From positions 372,001 to 436,000 of the forward strand of contig CAWJNZ010000012.1 of assembly GCA_963844405.1 (NCBI GenBank): DNA of 64,000 nt. The letters are read 5' to 3'. The translations under genes and the position numbers were made by a program. The notes under the pieces are model-generated. The model made no database searches, was not told the DNA's origin, and saw only the letters and a list, made by a program, of their open reading frames with translations. The stretch comes from DASSUW01 sp963844405. GTDB taxonomy: Bacteria > Actinomycetota > Thermoleophilia > Solirubrobacterales > Solirubrobacteraceae. Shown one piece after another: positions 18,333 to 29,264 of this stretch (position 1 is the first letter of the stretch; each line of letters starts with the position of its first letter).

Positions 18333-18350
18333 GCAGCGAGATCGCCCGCT

Positions 18351-20558
18351 CTACGGGAAGAGCGGTGCGACGTCCGGGAGCTCGATCTCCGCACCGAGCG
18401 CCGGGTTGGCCGGCAGGTCGCCGTACGAGGCGCCGCCGATCGCGCACAGGTCCGCCTGGGTCACGCCCTTCGCGGCCAGGTGGGCCGGCACGCCCGTGAT
18501 GGTCTGCTTCTGGGTGCCGCCCGAGGCCGGCAGCCTCACCGTGCTGTCCACCAGCACCTCGGGGTCGACCGAGTCGTTGCAGGTGACCACGATCACCTTG
18601 AACAGCTGCCGGTTGACGAACACCGGCGGGTTGCTCGTGTTGCTCGGGTTCGCGACCGTGAGCTCGACGGTCCGCGTCGGATTGGGATCCGGCGCATAGC
18701 CTGGCGGCGGCACCGTCTCCGTGATGGTGTAGCGGCCGAGGACCTGGTTGTTGCGCTGGAACTCGCCGTTGTCCGGGTCCGCGTCATTCGCGCCGTTGTC
18801 GGCGACGGTGACGCACACGTCCGCGATGTCGACGAACGTGCCGCTGTTGCTGTTGAAGTCGTGCGTCCGGCAGACCTCGAACGTGGCTCCGCCGAGCAGG
18901 TTGCCGTCCTGGTCGCGCTTGAGCCACCTCAGCGTGCCGTCGACGAACACCTTGTTCGCGTTGCCGCTGTTCGGCGCGCCGGTGCCCGTCGTGCGGGTCA
19001 GGTCCTCGCCGGCGAGGGTCCACGTCGCCGTGGCCTGGATGTCGACGCTGCCGGCCGTGCTGCTCGTGATCACGACCGAGCACTGCCCGTTGCTGCCGGT
19101 GACGCACGTGTTCGCCCCCGCGGGGGTGAAGACGGCGCCGGCGGTGTTGTTGAGCAGGGTGAACGTCACCGTCGTGCCCACGACCGGGTCGAAGCCGCTC
19201 GGAGCCAGGCCGTCGTCCTGCTCGACCGTCGCCGTGAGCGTGTGGTTCTCCGTGATCCCGTTCGTGTCGGTCGGCGGGTTGATCGAGATCCTGCCGTTGA
19301 CGAACCGCTTCGTCGCGTCCGGGTTCTGGCCTTGTGCAGGACCCGTCGAGACGTGGATCGTCGTGTCGCCGACCTCGACGTCGGCCTCCGCGTGGCCGGT
19401 GATCACCCCCGCCACGTTCGAGGAGAACGTCACCGAGCACGTGCCGCCGACGGTTCCCGGGCTCGCGCACGTGTTGCTGATCACCTGGACCGGGTTGCCG
19501 GCCGCGTTGGAGTGCGTCAGCGTCACGTCGACGACCGTGCCATCAGGGACCGGGGCGGGGTTCCCCGCCACCAGCTCGTTGACGTTGACGGTGAACGTGT
19601 GCTGTTCCCCGACCTCGTTGACGGCGGACGGACCGATGCTGATGTCCGCGTCACAGAGCGGGAACTGGCTGTGGGCGAGGTCCTTGAGGACGGCGTTGAC
19701 CTCGAACGACGACCGGGTCTCGGCCACGACGTTGGTGAAGCACGGCGCCTCGCCGAAGAACGCGTCGAGGTTGATGCCGCCTTCGAAGAACGCCGCGGTC
19801 GGGATGTTGCGGGTGCCGCCCTTGCCGACGTAGTTCCACGGGATGTCCGCGTCGGGGAGCGGCGCCGTGTTGACGTTCGCGCACACGTTGGCCGCCGGGC
19901 CGGTGGCGTCGCAGTCGGCCGGCAGGCCGGTGTCCCCGCCGACCAGGGTCTGCAGGGTGCCGCTGCCCTCGTCGCCGCCGGTGCCGACCCACTCGAACAC
20001 CTTGATGGTGACGCCCGTGCCGCCCGCGTCGAACTCGCTGAGGACGAGCAGGTCGCCGACCTCGTGCGCGCCGCTGAACGAGCCGTCGGGCTGCGGGGCG
20101 ACGTCGCCCTGGAAGAACCAGAAGCCGACGTTCGCCGAGCCCTGGACGGCGAACCGGTCCAGGCCGAAGTACACGTAGGTATCGCCAGCCGACGAATATG
20201 CGGCGGCGTAGGCGTTGGTGATGTCGTCCTTGTCCGGGACGCTGCCGTTCTTGTGCTTCCAGCTTGGGACGTCGAGGTCGTCCTTCGACCCGCCGCCCGT
20301 GAAGATCGTCTGCGGGGCCGGGTCGGCGACGATGCCCGTGTCGGTGAACGCGCTGTCGGTTCCGGCGAAGATGTTCGACCAGTCGTCTCCAGCCGCGGCT
20401 TGATCGATGACGTTCGCGTCGAGCTCGAAGAGCCCGTTGTCGTCGGGGGCCGCCTGCGCGAGCCCCATGAGCATCAGGCCGAGGATCATCGGGAGCAGGA
20501 GGGGCGCGACGAGGAACCGCCACCGTCGCTTGCCCTTCAGACCGGCGATCCGTGCCAT
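18351..20558 (-). CDS. Secreted multidomain surface protein with Ig-like and SpaA-like domains
   Basis: About 735 residues. A signal peptide (KGKRRWRFLVAPLLLPMILG, then GLAQAAP) is followed by a 300-residue N-terminal region of unknown fold (TYVYFGLDRFAVQG, NVGFWFFQGDV). Two bacterial Ig-like (invasin/Big-type) domains begin near DISIGPSAVNEVG and RISINPPTDTNG, each with a Cys pair (NTCASPGTVGGTC, NTCVTGSNGQC). Then comes a SpaA/Cna-B-like module (LRWLKRDQDGNLLGGATFEV ending RYTITETVPPPGY). No LPxTG or membrane anchor is seen, so attachment is unclear. Start ATG 20558 is preferred because AAGGA lies 8 nt upstream; ATG 20576 is possible. Asn and Thr are commoner than in neighbours, as expected for an exported beta protein. 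Confidence 0.75.
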   Translation of the reverse strand: MARIAGLKGKRRWRFLVAPLLLPMILGLMLMGLAQAAPDDNGLFELDANVIDQAAAGDDWSNIFAGTDSAFTDTGIVADPAPQTIFTGGGSKDDLDVPSWKHKNGSVPDKDDITNAYAAAYSSAGDTYVYFGLDRFAVQGSANVGFWFFQGDVAPQPDGSFSGAHEVGDLLVLSEFDAGGTGVTIKVFEWVGTGGDEGSGTLQTLVGGDTGLPADCDATGPAANVCANVNTAPLPDADIPWNYVGKGGTRNIPTAAFFEGGINLDAFFGEAPCFTNVVAETRSSFEVNAVLKDLAHSQFPLCDADISIGPSAVNEVGEQHTFTVNVNELVAGNPAPVPDGTVVDVTLTHSNAAGNPVQVISNTCASPGTVGGTCSVTFSSNVAGVITGHAEADVEVGDTTIHVSTGPAQGQNPDATKRFVNGRISINPPTDTNGITENHTLTATVEQDDGLAPSGFDPVVGTTVTFTLLNNTAGAVFTPAGANTCVTGSNGQCSVVITSSTAGSVDIQATATWTLAGEDLTRTTGTGAPNSGNANKVFVDGTLRWLKRDQDGNLLGGATFEVCRTHDFNSNSGTFVDIADVCVTVADNGANDADPDNGEFQRNNQVLGRYTITETVPPPGYAPDPNPTRTVELTVANPSNTSNPPVFVNRQLFKVIVVTCNDSVDPEVLVDSTVRLPASGGTQKQTITGVPAHLAAKGVTQADLCAIGGASYGDLPANPALGAEIELPDVAPLFP

Positions 20559-21176
20559 CGGATTGATCCTTCTCATGTGCCCACCTCTCGGTTGTCCGCG
20601 AGGGGGGTCCTCACGTCCCGCGCGCGCCAGGGCGCACATCACCCTCCCGTAGCCGGGGCACGACGCGCGGATGGGGAACCTCCTCTAGGGGACCGGGAAC
20701 CAGTCGCGCCTGCCCGCGCGTGCGGTCGCCGGGGGGTTGTGCCCAGGGGCGCTCCTCGCCGGAGCGGACGGGCGATGTGGGGGTGCGAAGCCTTGAGCCA
20801 TGCCGGGAGGGGCTCGCGCCCCTCCGGGCCGGTGGGCTCCGCCGGTGTCCTTCATTGCTGAGCCCTTCCTACGTTCGGCGCCGACCCTCTCATCGCGCGG
20901 ATACGGCTGTCAAGGCCGCGAAATGGTGTATCGGGAGGACGGCGGCGACTCGCCAACCACCGGCCCTCTTCCGGCATTTAAAAACATGCCGGGCCCGGGT
21001 TCTGGTCAGGGGTGAACGTAGGAAAGCCCTGACCGCCCGAGCCCGGCGCTTCACATCTTGGCGTATCGGGCGATCGGACCTGCCGGTGGCCGGCCCTCGC
21101 CGCGTGTGCGATCTGACCTCGGCGGGCTCGTCCTCGCCGCAGCGCCCGGGGCCCGGCCCGCCCCGACCAGGGACGA
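20559..21176. other. Long intergenic region between surface-protein gene and uvrA
   Basis: Some 620 bp with no gene I can support. Frames crossing it lack codon bias typical of the neighbours. It must hold the promoter of the minus-strand surface-protein gene. It contains a large hairpin near 20973-21047 and an inverted repeat of TTCCTACGTTC (near 20870) with GAACGTAGGAA (21014-21024). No known riboswitch, tRNA or tmRNA signature was recognised. Confidence 0.6.
20973..21047 (+). ncRNA. Strong two-part hairpin, possible structured RNA or terminator
   Basis: GCCGGGCCCGGG (20988-20999) pairs with CCCGAGCCCGGC (21036-21047) with one mismatch. Inside it GGTCAGGG (21004-21011) pairs perfectly with CCCTGACC (21027-21034) around a 15-nt loop. 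A smaller hairpin, GGCAT (20973-20977) with ATGCC (20986-20990), shares its last three bases with the large stem. The two structures therefore exclude each other, as in attenuators. Function unknown; a terminator or antisense leader for the minus-strand gene is equally possible. Confidence 0.3.
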
Positions 21177-21192
21177 TCGAACGTCCGTTCCC
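21177..21192 (+). promoter_or_regulatory. LexA-type SOS box upstream of uvrA
   Basis: TCGAACGTCCGTTCCC matches the actinobacterial SOS operator TCGAAC-N4-GTTCGA at 10 of 12 fixed positions, with a perfect left half and GTTC in the right half. It ends 5 bp before a TAAGAT hexamer (21198-21203) and 23 bp before the uvrA ATG, the position expected for repression. LexA itself is not in the window. Confidence 0.7.
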
Positions 21193-21215
21193 GTCCCTAA
21201 GATGGGAGCGGTCTT

Positions 21216-24121
<2,906 letters not shown>

Positions 24122-24125
<4 letters not shown>

Positions 24126-24289
24126 TGTCCCGATTCGGAAGTTCGATGGCAGTCTGCGGGCGCCTGGCCGCGCCTGGCGCCCGCCGCCGGCCTCGCAAGT
24201 ACGCCCGGTACGAGCCAGGCCGGCGGCGAACGCCAGACACGACCATGCATCCCGCAGCCTGCGACCGAACTTACGAATCGCGACACTAG
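24122..24289. mobile_element. MITE-like palindromic element, copy 1
   Basis: A 160-bp core (24126-24285) is flanked by CTAG on each side. The ends, TGTCCCGATTCGGAAGTTCG and the complement of CGAACTTACGAATCGCGACA, form terminal inverted repeats that extend to about 35 bp with five mismatches. An inner 12-bp perfect stem pairs 24182-24193 with 24217-24228, with CTGGCG/CGCCAG outside it and GTAC...GTAC in the loop. There is no open frame for a transposase. The left CTAG includes the uvrA stop codon. CTAG on both sides is consistent with a 4-bp target duplication. Confidence 0.8.
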
Positions 24290-24400
24290 TACGGCTAGCC
24301 CCGTCGACCCCACGGCGCGCGGATGGCACGATCGGCGACGCTCGTCGTCTCCTCGCCGCCCAGCCGGTTGACTCGCGGAACGAGTGGCCCCTCGTGCGCG

Positions 24401-25387
24401 ATGATCACCGTCATGATCGTCGACTGCGCCCACTACCAGGACGGGCGTCGTCAGCACGAGGGGCCGATGGAGCCGGAGGAAGCGGCGGCCATCTGCCGTG
24501 AGAAGCCCGGCTTCGTGTGGATGGGGATGGTCGAGCCCTCACCGGAGGAGCTCGCCGCCATGCAGGAGGTCTTCGGCCTCCACGAGCTCGCGGTCGAGGA
24601 CGCGCGCGGCTTCCACCTGCGCCCGAAGGTCGAGCAGTACGAGGAGGGCTTCACGTTCGTCGTGCTGCGCACCGCCCGCTACGTGGAGGACCGCGACGAG
24701 GTCGACTTCGGCGAGATCTCGATCTTCCTCGGCCCCAGCTTCGTGATCACCGTGCGCCAGGGCGCGGCCAGCGACCTGCACGCGGCCCGGCTCCGGATCG
24801 AGGCGCGCCCCTCACTCCTCGCCGAGGGGCCGCTGGCGGCGCTGTGGGCGATCCTCGACCAGGTGGTCGACGACTACGCGCCGGTCGTCGAGGCGATCGA
24901 GCAGGACATCGAGGAGGTCGAGCGGACCGTGTTCGCCGGCGCGGTCGCCCCGACCCAGCGGATCTACCAGCTGCGGCGCGAGGTCAGCGACTTCTACCGC
25001 GCCGTGCACCCGCTGCTGATGCCGGTCGGCGCGCTGGCGCGCGACCAGCTGCTCGAGCCCGGTCCGCGCCTGCGCCAGTACTTCCGCGACGTGAGCGACC
25101 ACCTCGCCCTCATCAACGAGGAGGTGATCGCCCAGCGCGACCTGCTGACCACGGTGCTGCAGGCCAACATGGCGGTCATCTCGGTCAACCAGAGCGACGT
25201 CGTGCGCAAGATCTCCGGCTGGGCCGCGATCATCACCGTCCCGACCTTCATCGCCTCGTTCTACGGCATGAACTTCGCGCACATGCCGGAGCTGGCGTGG
25301 ACCGTCTCCTATCCGTTCGTGGTCGGGCTGATGGTGCTCGCCGCGGTCCTTCTCTATCGCGGCTTCAAGCGCGCCGGCTGGCTCTAG
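24401..25387 (+). CDS. corA: CorA-type magnesium/cobalt channel
   Basis: A 328-residue CorA-family protein. A soluble N-terminal domain (VDCAHYQDGRR, FGLHELAVEDARGFHLRPKV) is followed by a long coiled stalk (YAPVVEAIEQDIEEVERTVF). Two C-terminal membrane helices follow; the first ends in the selectivity motif SFYGMNFAHMPE (GMN). The family forms pentameric Mg2+ channels. Starts at ATG 24401 or ATG 24413 are both possible; neither has a clear ribosome site. The TAG stop lies within a CTAG that also holds the stop of the converging gene. Confidence 0.92.
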   Translation: MITVMIVDCAHYQDGRRQHEGPMEPEEAAAICREKPGFVWMGMVEPSPEELAAMQEVFGLHELAVEDARGFHLRPKVEQYEEGFTFVVLRTARYVEDRDEVDFGEISIFLGPSFVITVRQGAASDLHAARLRIEARPSLLAEGPLAALWAILDQVVDDYAPVVEAIEQDIEEVERTVFAGAVAPTQRIYQLRREVSDFYRAVHPLLMPVGALARDQLLEPGPRLRQYFRDVSDHLALINEEVIAQRDLLTTVLQANMAVISVNQSDVVRKISGWAAIITVPTFIASFYGMNFAHMPELAWTVSYPFVVGLMVLAAVLLYRGFKRAGWL

Positions 25388-26334
25388 CCACCGAACCGGC
25401 CGCGCAGGGCCTGGACGTTGGCCACGTACTGCTGGGTGTCGTCGTACAGCCCGCGCTCGCGGACCGACGCCAGGCCCTGGTAGTAGCCGGCGATGGCGGC
25501 GTTCTCGTCGCCGCCGGCGTCGGTCAGCAGGCGCTTGAGGTACATGACGCCGGCGTGGATGTTGTCGGTGGCCGAGCTCGGGTCGAGCTGCCGGCCTCCC
25601 GCCAGGTTCTGCTGGACGTAGTCCCACGTGCCCGGCATCACCTGCATCACGCCGCGCGCGTTGGCGGAGGAGACCATCGAGTTGTTGAAGCCGCTCTCCT
25701 GCCAGGCGATCGCCGCGGCGAGCGAGGGGGAGACGCCGTGGGCGGCAGCGACGTTCTGGACGTCGGTCGCGCTGACTTGCTGCGGGGTGGGGGCGGGGTC
25801 AGCCGCGGGGACGACGGTCGCGGCGGGCGCCGGGGCGCTCGCCTGGACGGGCGCGGGAGCGCCGCCCGGCAGCTTGACCACCGTGCCGGCCAGCAGCAGG
25901 CCGTTCGGGTCGAGCCCGTTCATGGCCGCCATCGCGGCCACCGAGGTGCCGGTCTGCGCGGCGAGCGCGGACAGCGTGTCGCCCGGGCGCACGGTGTAGG
26001 CGCCCTGCGGCGCGGGGGCGGCGGCAGCGGTGGCGGGCGCGGCGGGGGCGGCCGGGGCGGCGGCCTGCGCCGGCTCGGCCGGCACGAGGCCGGCCTGCTG
26101 GAGCGCGGCGTAGCCCTCCACCGTGTCCGGGATCATGATCGTGGAGCCGAGGATCACCTGCGACTCCTCGGACAGGCCGTTGAAGGCGGCGACCGTCCGG
26201 GTCGTCAGGTTGTTGGCGGCGGAGATCGACCACAGCGTCTCTCCGGGCTGCACGGTGTGCGGCACCGCGGCTTGCGCCGAGGAAGCAGGGATCAGCAGGG
26301 CGATGGCGAACAGCAGCAGGCGGCTCGGGCTCAC
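25384..26334 (-). CDS. Secreted LysM and lytic-transglycosylase (SLT) cell-wall protein
   Basis: 316 residues. The signal peptide (SPSRLLLFAIALLIPASSAQ) leads into two LysM domains: HTVQPGETLWSISAANNL at about residue 25, and YTVRPGDTLSALAAQTG at about 118, separated by an Ala/Pro linker. After a second Ala/Pro linker comes an SLT-type domain with AAIAWQESGFNNSMVS (catalytic Glu), GVMQVMPGTWDYV and NIHAGVMYLKRLL. It would bind and cleave peptidoglycan outside the membrane. GTG 26334 is chosen because GGAGG stands 9 nt upstream and it places the signal peptide at the N terminus; a longer frame to 26397 is less likely. Its stop shares CTAG 25384-25387 with corA. Confidence 0.9.
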   Translation of the reverse strand: MSPSRLLLFAIALLIPASSAQAAVPHTVQPGETLWSISAANNLTTRTVAAFNGLSEESQVILGSTIMIPDTVEGYAALQQAGLVPAEPAQAAAPAAPAAPATAAAAPAPQGAYTVRPGDTLSALAAQTGTSVAAMAAMNGLDPNGLLLAGTVVKLPGGAPAPVQASAPAPAATVVPAADPAPTPQQVSATDVQNVAAAHGVSPSLAAAIAWQESGFNNSMVSSANARGVMQVMPGTWDYVQQNLAGGRQLDPSSATDNIHAGVMYLKRLLTDAGGDENAAIAGYYQGLASVRERGLYDDTQQYVANVQALRGRFGG

Positions 26335-26343
26335 GTTTCGTGT

Positions 26344-26348
26344 CCTCC
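26344..26348 (-). promoter_or_regulatory. Ribosome binding site fixing the LysM/SLT start
   Basis: GGAGG on the minus strand with a 9-nt spacer to GTG 26334. It selects this start over upstream in-frame starts that would put extra polar residues before the signal peptide. Confidence 0.65.
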
Positions 26349-26438
26349 GTGGTCCGGGTTCGCCAGTCATCCTCACCCCGCGAGGGCGACCCTCCAACCT
26401 GTGCGCGCGGTCTTACGACGCCCTGCAAGGCGGCCTTC

Positions 26439-27056
26439 ATGGCATGCTCAGGCGCCTTGGACCCCGCCGACCTCAAGCTGTGGGCGCAGAAATGGCGCTG
26501 GTACGAGCGCAGCTCGCTGCCCTGGAACCGGGCGCGTATCCACTACGAGTTCGCGCGCCGGCGGGCGTTCTGCCGCTGGCCCGTGCACGGCAACGTGCTC
26601 GAGATGCTGCAGGAGGGGCGGCTCGAGCTCGGCGAGCACGTGGTGCTGGAGCCGAACGTCTGGCTGACGGCCCAGGCGCCGGCGCGGATCCGCATCGGCG
26701 GCGGGACGTTCCTCAACCTCTGCGTGCAGGTCGCCGCCGTCGAGCTCGTCGAGATCGGCGAGCACTGCATGCTCGCCAACGGCTGCTTCGTCACCGACGG
26801 CAACCACCGCTTCGACGACCCGGAGCTGCCGGTGCCGTGGCAGGGCTTCACCTCCAAGGGCCCGACCCGGATCGGCGACAACGTCTGGCTCGGGGCGAAC
26901 GTCGTCGTCACCAGCGGCGTGACGATCGGCGAGCGCTGCGTCGTGGGCGCGAACTCGGTGGTCACCACCGACCTGCGGCCGCGGACGATCGCCGCGGGCG
27001 TGCCCGCCCGCGTGATCAGGGGGGTGCCCAACGGGGCATCGCTCCACACGGAATGA
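26439..27056 (+). CDS. Left-handed beta-helix (hexapeptide-repeat) acyltransferase
   Basis: 205 residues. After a helical N terminus the chain shows hexapeptide repeats of the LbH fold: LELGEHVVLEPNVWLTAQ, RIRIGGGTFLNLCVQV, IGDNVWLGANVVVTSG, VTIGERCVVGANSVVT. The loop NGCFVTDGNHRFDDP carries the His of the maltose/nodulation O-acetyltransferase group (NHxxD/H). The C-terminal AAGVPARVIRG is typical. It probably transfers an acetyl group to a sugar or lipid head. ATG 26439 is the likely start; an in-frame open region upstream is not protein-like. Converges on a small membrane gene with a 27-bp gap. Confidence 0.85.
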   Translation: MACSGALDPADLKLWAQKWRWYERSSLPWNRARIHYEFARRRAFCRWPVHGNVLEMLQEGRLELGEHVVLEPNVWLTAQAPARIRIGGGTFLNLCVQVAAVELVEIGEHCMLANGCFVTDGNHRFDDPELPVPWQGFTSKGPTRIGDNVWLGANVVVTSGVTIGERCVVGANSVVTTDLRPRTIAAGVPARVIRGVPNGASLHTE

Positions 27057-27083
27057 TCCGTTGGGCGGGGCCCCCCTTCGTTC

Positions 27084-27323
27084 TCAGTCCTTCGCGAGCA
27101 TGATGTTCACGCCCAGCACCACGGCGGCGCCGAAGGCGGCGAAGGCCACGATCGCCAGCCCGGCGTAGGCGATCGTCGCGCTCCCCGCTCCCCGCCGGGC
27201 GGCCTCGGCCGACCGCGCCATGCCGAGCACCACGAACGAGAAGACGACGCTGACGAACACGCCGGCCGCCAGCGAGGCCCAGATGACCTCGACGATGTCC
27301 CCGGCCTTGACCGCCGCCAGCAC
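27084..27323 (-). CDS. Small two-helix membrane protein of unknown function
   Basis: 79 residues with two hydrophobic helices (VIWASLAAGVFVSVVFSFVV and YAGLAIVAFAAFGAAVVLGV) joined by a short basic loop. I do not recognise the family. It starts at GTG 27323, only 3 nt after the CTAG edge of the inverted-repeat element, and has no ribosome site there. If the element is removed, leaving one CTAG, GGAGGG in the 3' end of the phosphate-transporter gene would stand 7 nt before this GTG. It was therefore probably the last gene of the phosphate operon until the insertion. Confidence 0.65.
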   Translation of the reverse strand: MLAAVKAGDIVEVIWASLAAGVFVSVVFSFVVLGMARSAEAARRGAGSATIAYAGLAIVAFAAFGAAVVLGVNIMLAKD

Positions 27324-27326
27324 CGT

Positions 27327-27473
27327 CTAGTGTCCCGATTCGGAAGTTCGATGGCAGTCTGCGCCCGCCGGCGGCCTCGCAAGTACGCCCAGTACGAGCC
27401 AGGCCGCCGGCGACCGCCAGACACGACGATGCATCCCGCAGCCTGCGACCGAACTTACGAATCGCGACACTAG
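27327..27473. mobile_element. MITE-like palindromic element, copy 2
   Basis: A 139-bp core (27331-27469) is flanked by CTAG on each side. The ends are the same as in copy 1 for the terminal 20 bases on each side. It lacks 21 bp present in copy 1 (the GGCGCCTGGCCGCGCCTG block). The inner 12-bp stem (27366-27377 with 27401-27412) differs from copy 1 by one base in each arm, and these two bases pair with each other. The right CTAG contains the stop codon of the minus-strand phosphate transporter. Confidence 0.8.
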
Positions 27474-28570
27474 CCCTCCGCCGTCAGCGTCCGGCCGCCC
27501 GCGAGGCGGCGACCGAAGATCCAGACGAGCGTGGCGATCAGCGCAGCGGCGACCACCACGGGCCCGGCCGCGCCGTCGCCGAACAGCCGCGTCACGCCGT
27601 AGGTCACCCCACCCATCACGGCCGCCGCGGGCAGCGTCAGCACCCAGGCCACCACGATGTTGCCGGCCACGCCCCAGCGCACCGCGGAGATCCGCTTGGC
27701 CGCGCCGGCGCCCATGATCGCGCCGGAGATGACGTGCGTGGTCGAGAGCGGGAAGCCGACGTGCGTGGCGGACAGGATCACCGCCGCGCCCACGCTCTGG
27801 GCGGCGAACCCCTGCGCCGGGTCCATCTTGATGATCCGGCTGCCCATCGTGCGGATGATCCGCCAGCCGCCGACGTAGGTGCCGAGCGCGATCGCCGTGG
27901 CCGCCGAGACGACCACCCAGAGCGGCGGGTCGGCGCCGGCCTCGAGGTGCCCGCTCGCCACCAGCGCCAGCGCGAGGATGCCCATCGTCTTCTGCGCGTC
28001 GTTCGTGCCGTGCGAGAGCGAGAACATGCTGCCGGAGACGATCTGGCCCAGCCGGAAGCCGCGCGAGACCACGCCGGGATGCTGGCGGCCGACGATCCGG
28101 TAGACGAGCAGGATCCCGATCCCGGCGGTGATCATCGCGAGGATCGGCGCGACCAGGGCCGGGATCATGACCTTCTCGATCAGGCCGTCGCCGAACACGG
28201 CCTGGGCGCCCTCGGCCGCGAACGCCGCGCCGACCACCCCGCCGATGAGCGCATGCGAGCTCGACGAGGGCAGGCCGAAGTACCACGTGAGCAGGTTCCA
28301 GGCGATCGCCCCGATCAGGCCCGCGAAGACGATCGGCAGCGTGATCAGGTCGGCGTCGACGATCCCGGAGGCGATCGTGGCCGCCACCTCGAGCGACAGG
28401 AAGGCGCCGACGAAGTTCAGTACCGCCGCGAGGGCGACCGCCACGCGCGGCGCCATGGCGCGGGTGGAGATCGACGTCGCCACCGCGTTGGCGGTGTCAT
28501 GGAAGCCGTTCGTGAAGTCGAACGCGAGCGCGGTCGCGACGACGATCCAGAGGACGAGCTCTTCGCTCAC
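27470..28570 (-). CDS. PiT-family inorganic phosphate transporter
   Basis: A 366-residue polytopic protein with about ten hydrophobic segments. The duplicated PiT signatures are FTNGFHDTANAVATS near residue 20 and SHGTNDAQKTMGI near residue 186. FGLPSSSSHALIGG and VGFPLSTTHVISGA are the paired serine-rich hairpins. Low-affinity, ion-coupled phosphate import is expected. GTG 28570 overlaps the stop of the PhoU-like gene (GTGA). The protein ends RTLTAEG, and its TAG stop is formed by the CTAG of the adjacent element. Confidence 0.93.
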   Translation of the reverse strand: MSEELVLWIVVATALAFDFTNGFHDTANAVATSISTRAMAPRVAVALAAVLNFVGAFLSLEVAATIASGIVDADLITLPIVFAGLIGAIAWNLLTWYFGLPSSSSHALIGGVVGAAFAAEGAQAVFGDGLIEKVMIPALVAPILAMITAGIGILLVYRIVGRQHPGVVSRGFRLGQIVSGSMFSLSHGTNDAQKTMGILALALVASGHLEAGADPPLWVVVSAATAIALGTYVGGWRIIRTMGSRIIKMDPAQGFAAQSVGAAVILSATHVGFPLSTTHVISGAIMGAGAAKRISAVRWGVAGNIVVAWVLTLPAAAVMGGVTYGVTRLFGDGAAGPVVVAAALIATLVWIFGRRLAGGRTLTAEG

Positions 28571-29193
28571 TGGTTCTTGATGACGATGCCCTCGAGGATG
28601 TTGGCCGTCTTCTCCGTGGAGTCGATGGCGTCCTCGAGCCGCTCGAAGATGTCCTTCCAGCGGATGACCAGCATCGGGTCGATCCCCCGCTCGAACAGAG
28701 ACGCGAGCGCCTCCCGCAGGACGCGGTCGCCGTCGTTCTCGAGCCGGTTGATCTCGACCGTGTAGTGATGGATGTCCTTGAAGGAGCGCAGGCGCGGCAT
28801 CGCGCCGGCGATCTGGCGAGCGGCCTGGTGGAGGATCCGGCCCATCTCGATCGCCTTGTCCATCGGCGCCTCGATCCGGTACAGGCCGAGGAAGTCCGAC
28901 ACCTCTTCGATGAAGTCCACGATGTCGTCGAGCGCGGAGGCGAGGGCGTAGATGTCCTCGCGGTCGATCGGCGTGACGAACGTCTGGTTGAGGCGCTGGA
29001 TGATGTCGTGCGTGATGCGGTCGCCCTCCTGCTCACAGATCACGACCTCGCGCGCCAGCTCGGCGTGGTCGGGCCAGTGCTCGAGCATGCGCTCGAGGAG
29101 CTCGGAGGCGCGCACGATGTTGTTCCCCGCCTCCTCGAAGAGGTCGAAGAACTCCCTCTCCTTGGGCGCGAACAGCTGCGACAGCCGGGCCAT
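28567..29193 (-). CDS. PhoU-like DUF47 protein, Pit accessory
   Basis: A 208-residue all-helical protein of the DUF47 (PhoU-like) family. FFDLFEEAGNNIVRASELL, CEQEGDRITHDIIQRLNQTF and TPIDREDIYALASALDDIVD carry the E/DxxxD metal-binding pattern of the fold. A second repeat includes INRLENDGDRVLREALASLF. Proteins of this type are found coupled to PiT transporters and probably modulate them. TACACT lies 8 nt before the ATG, suggesting a leaderless transcript. Its stop overlaps the PiT GTG. Confidence 0.92.
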   Translation of the reverse strand: MARLSQLFAPKEREFFDLFEEAGNNIVRASELLERMLEHWPDHAELAREVVICEQEGDRITHDIIQRLNQTFVTPIDREDIYALASALDDIVDFIEEVSDFLGLYRIEAPMDKAIEMGRILHQAARQIAGAMPRLRSFKDIHHYTVEINRLENDGDRVLREALASLFERGIDPMLVIRWKDIFERLEDAIDSTEKTANILEGIVIKNQ

Positions 29194-29264
29194 GGCGGGC
29201 GAGTGTAGGAGGCCGGGCGGCCGGACCCCCGGTTACTTGTAAAAGACTTGTGAACGGCCTGTGA

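Noticed and set aside
20988..21047. Signal-recognition-particle RNA, suggested by GGTCAGG in a hairpin
   Set aside because: The conserved GGAA tetraloop with its asymmetric loops and AGCA is missing; the loop sequence does not fit.
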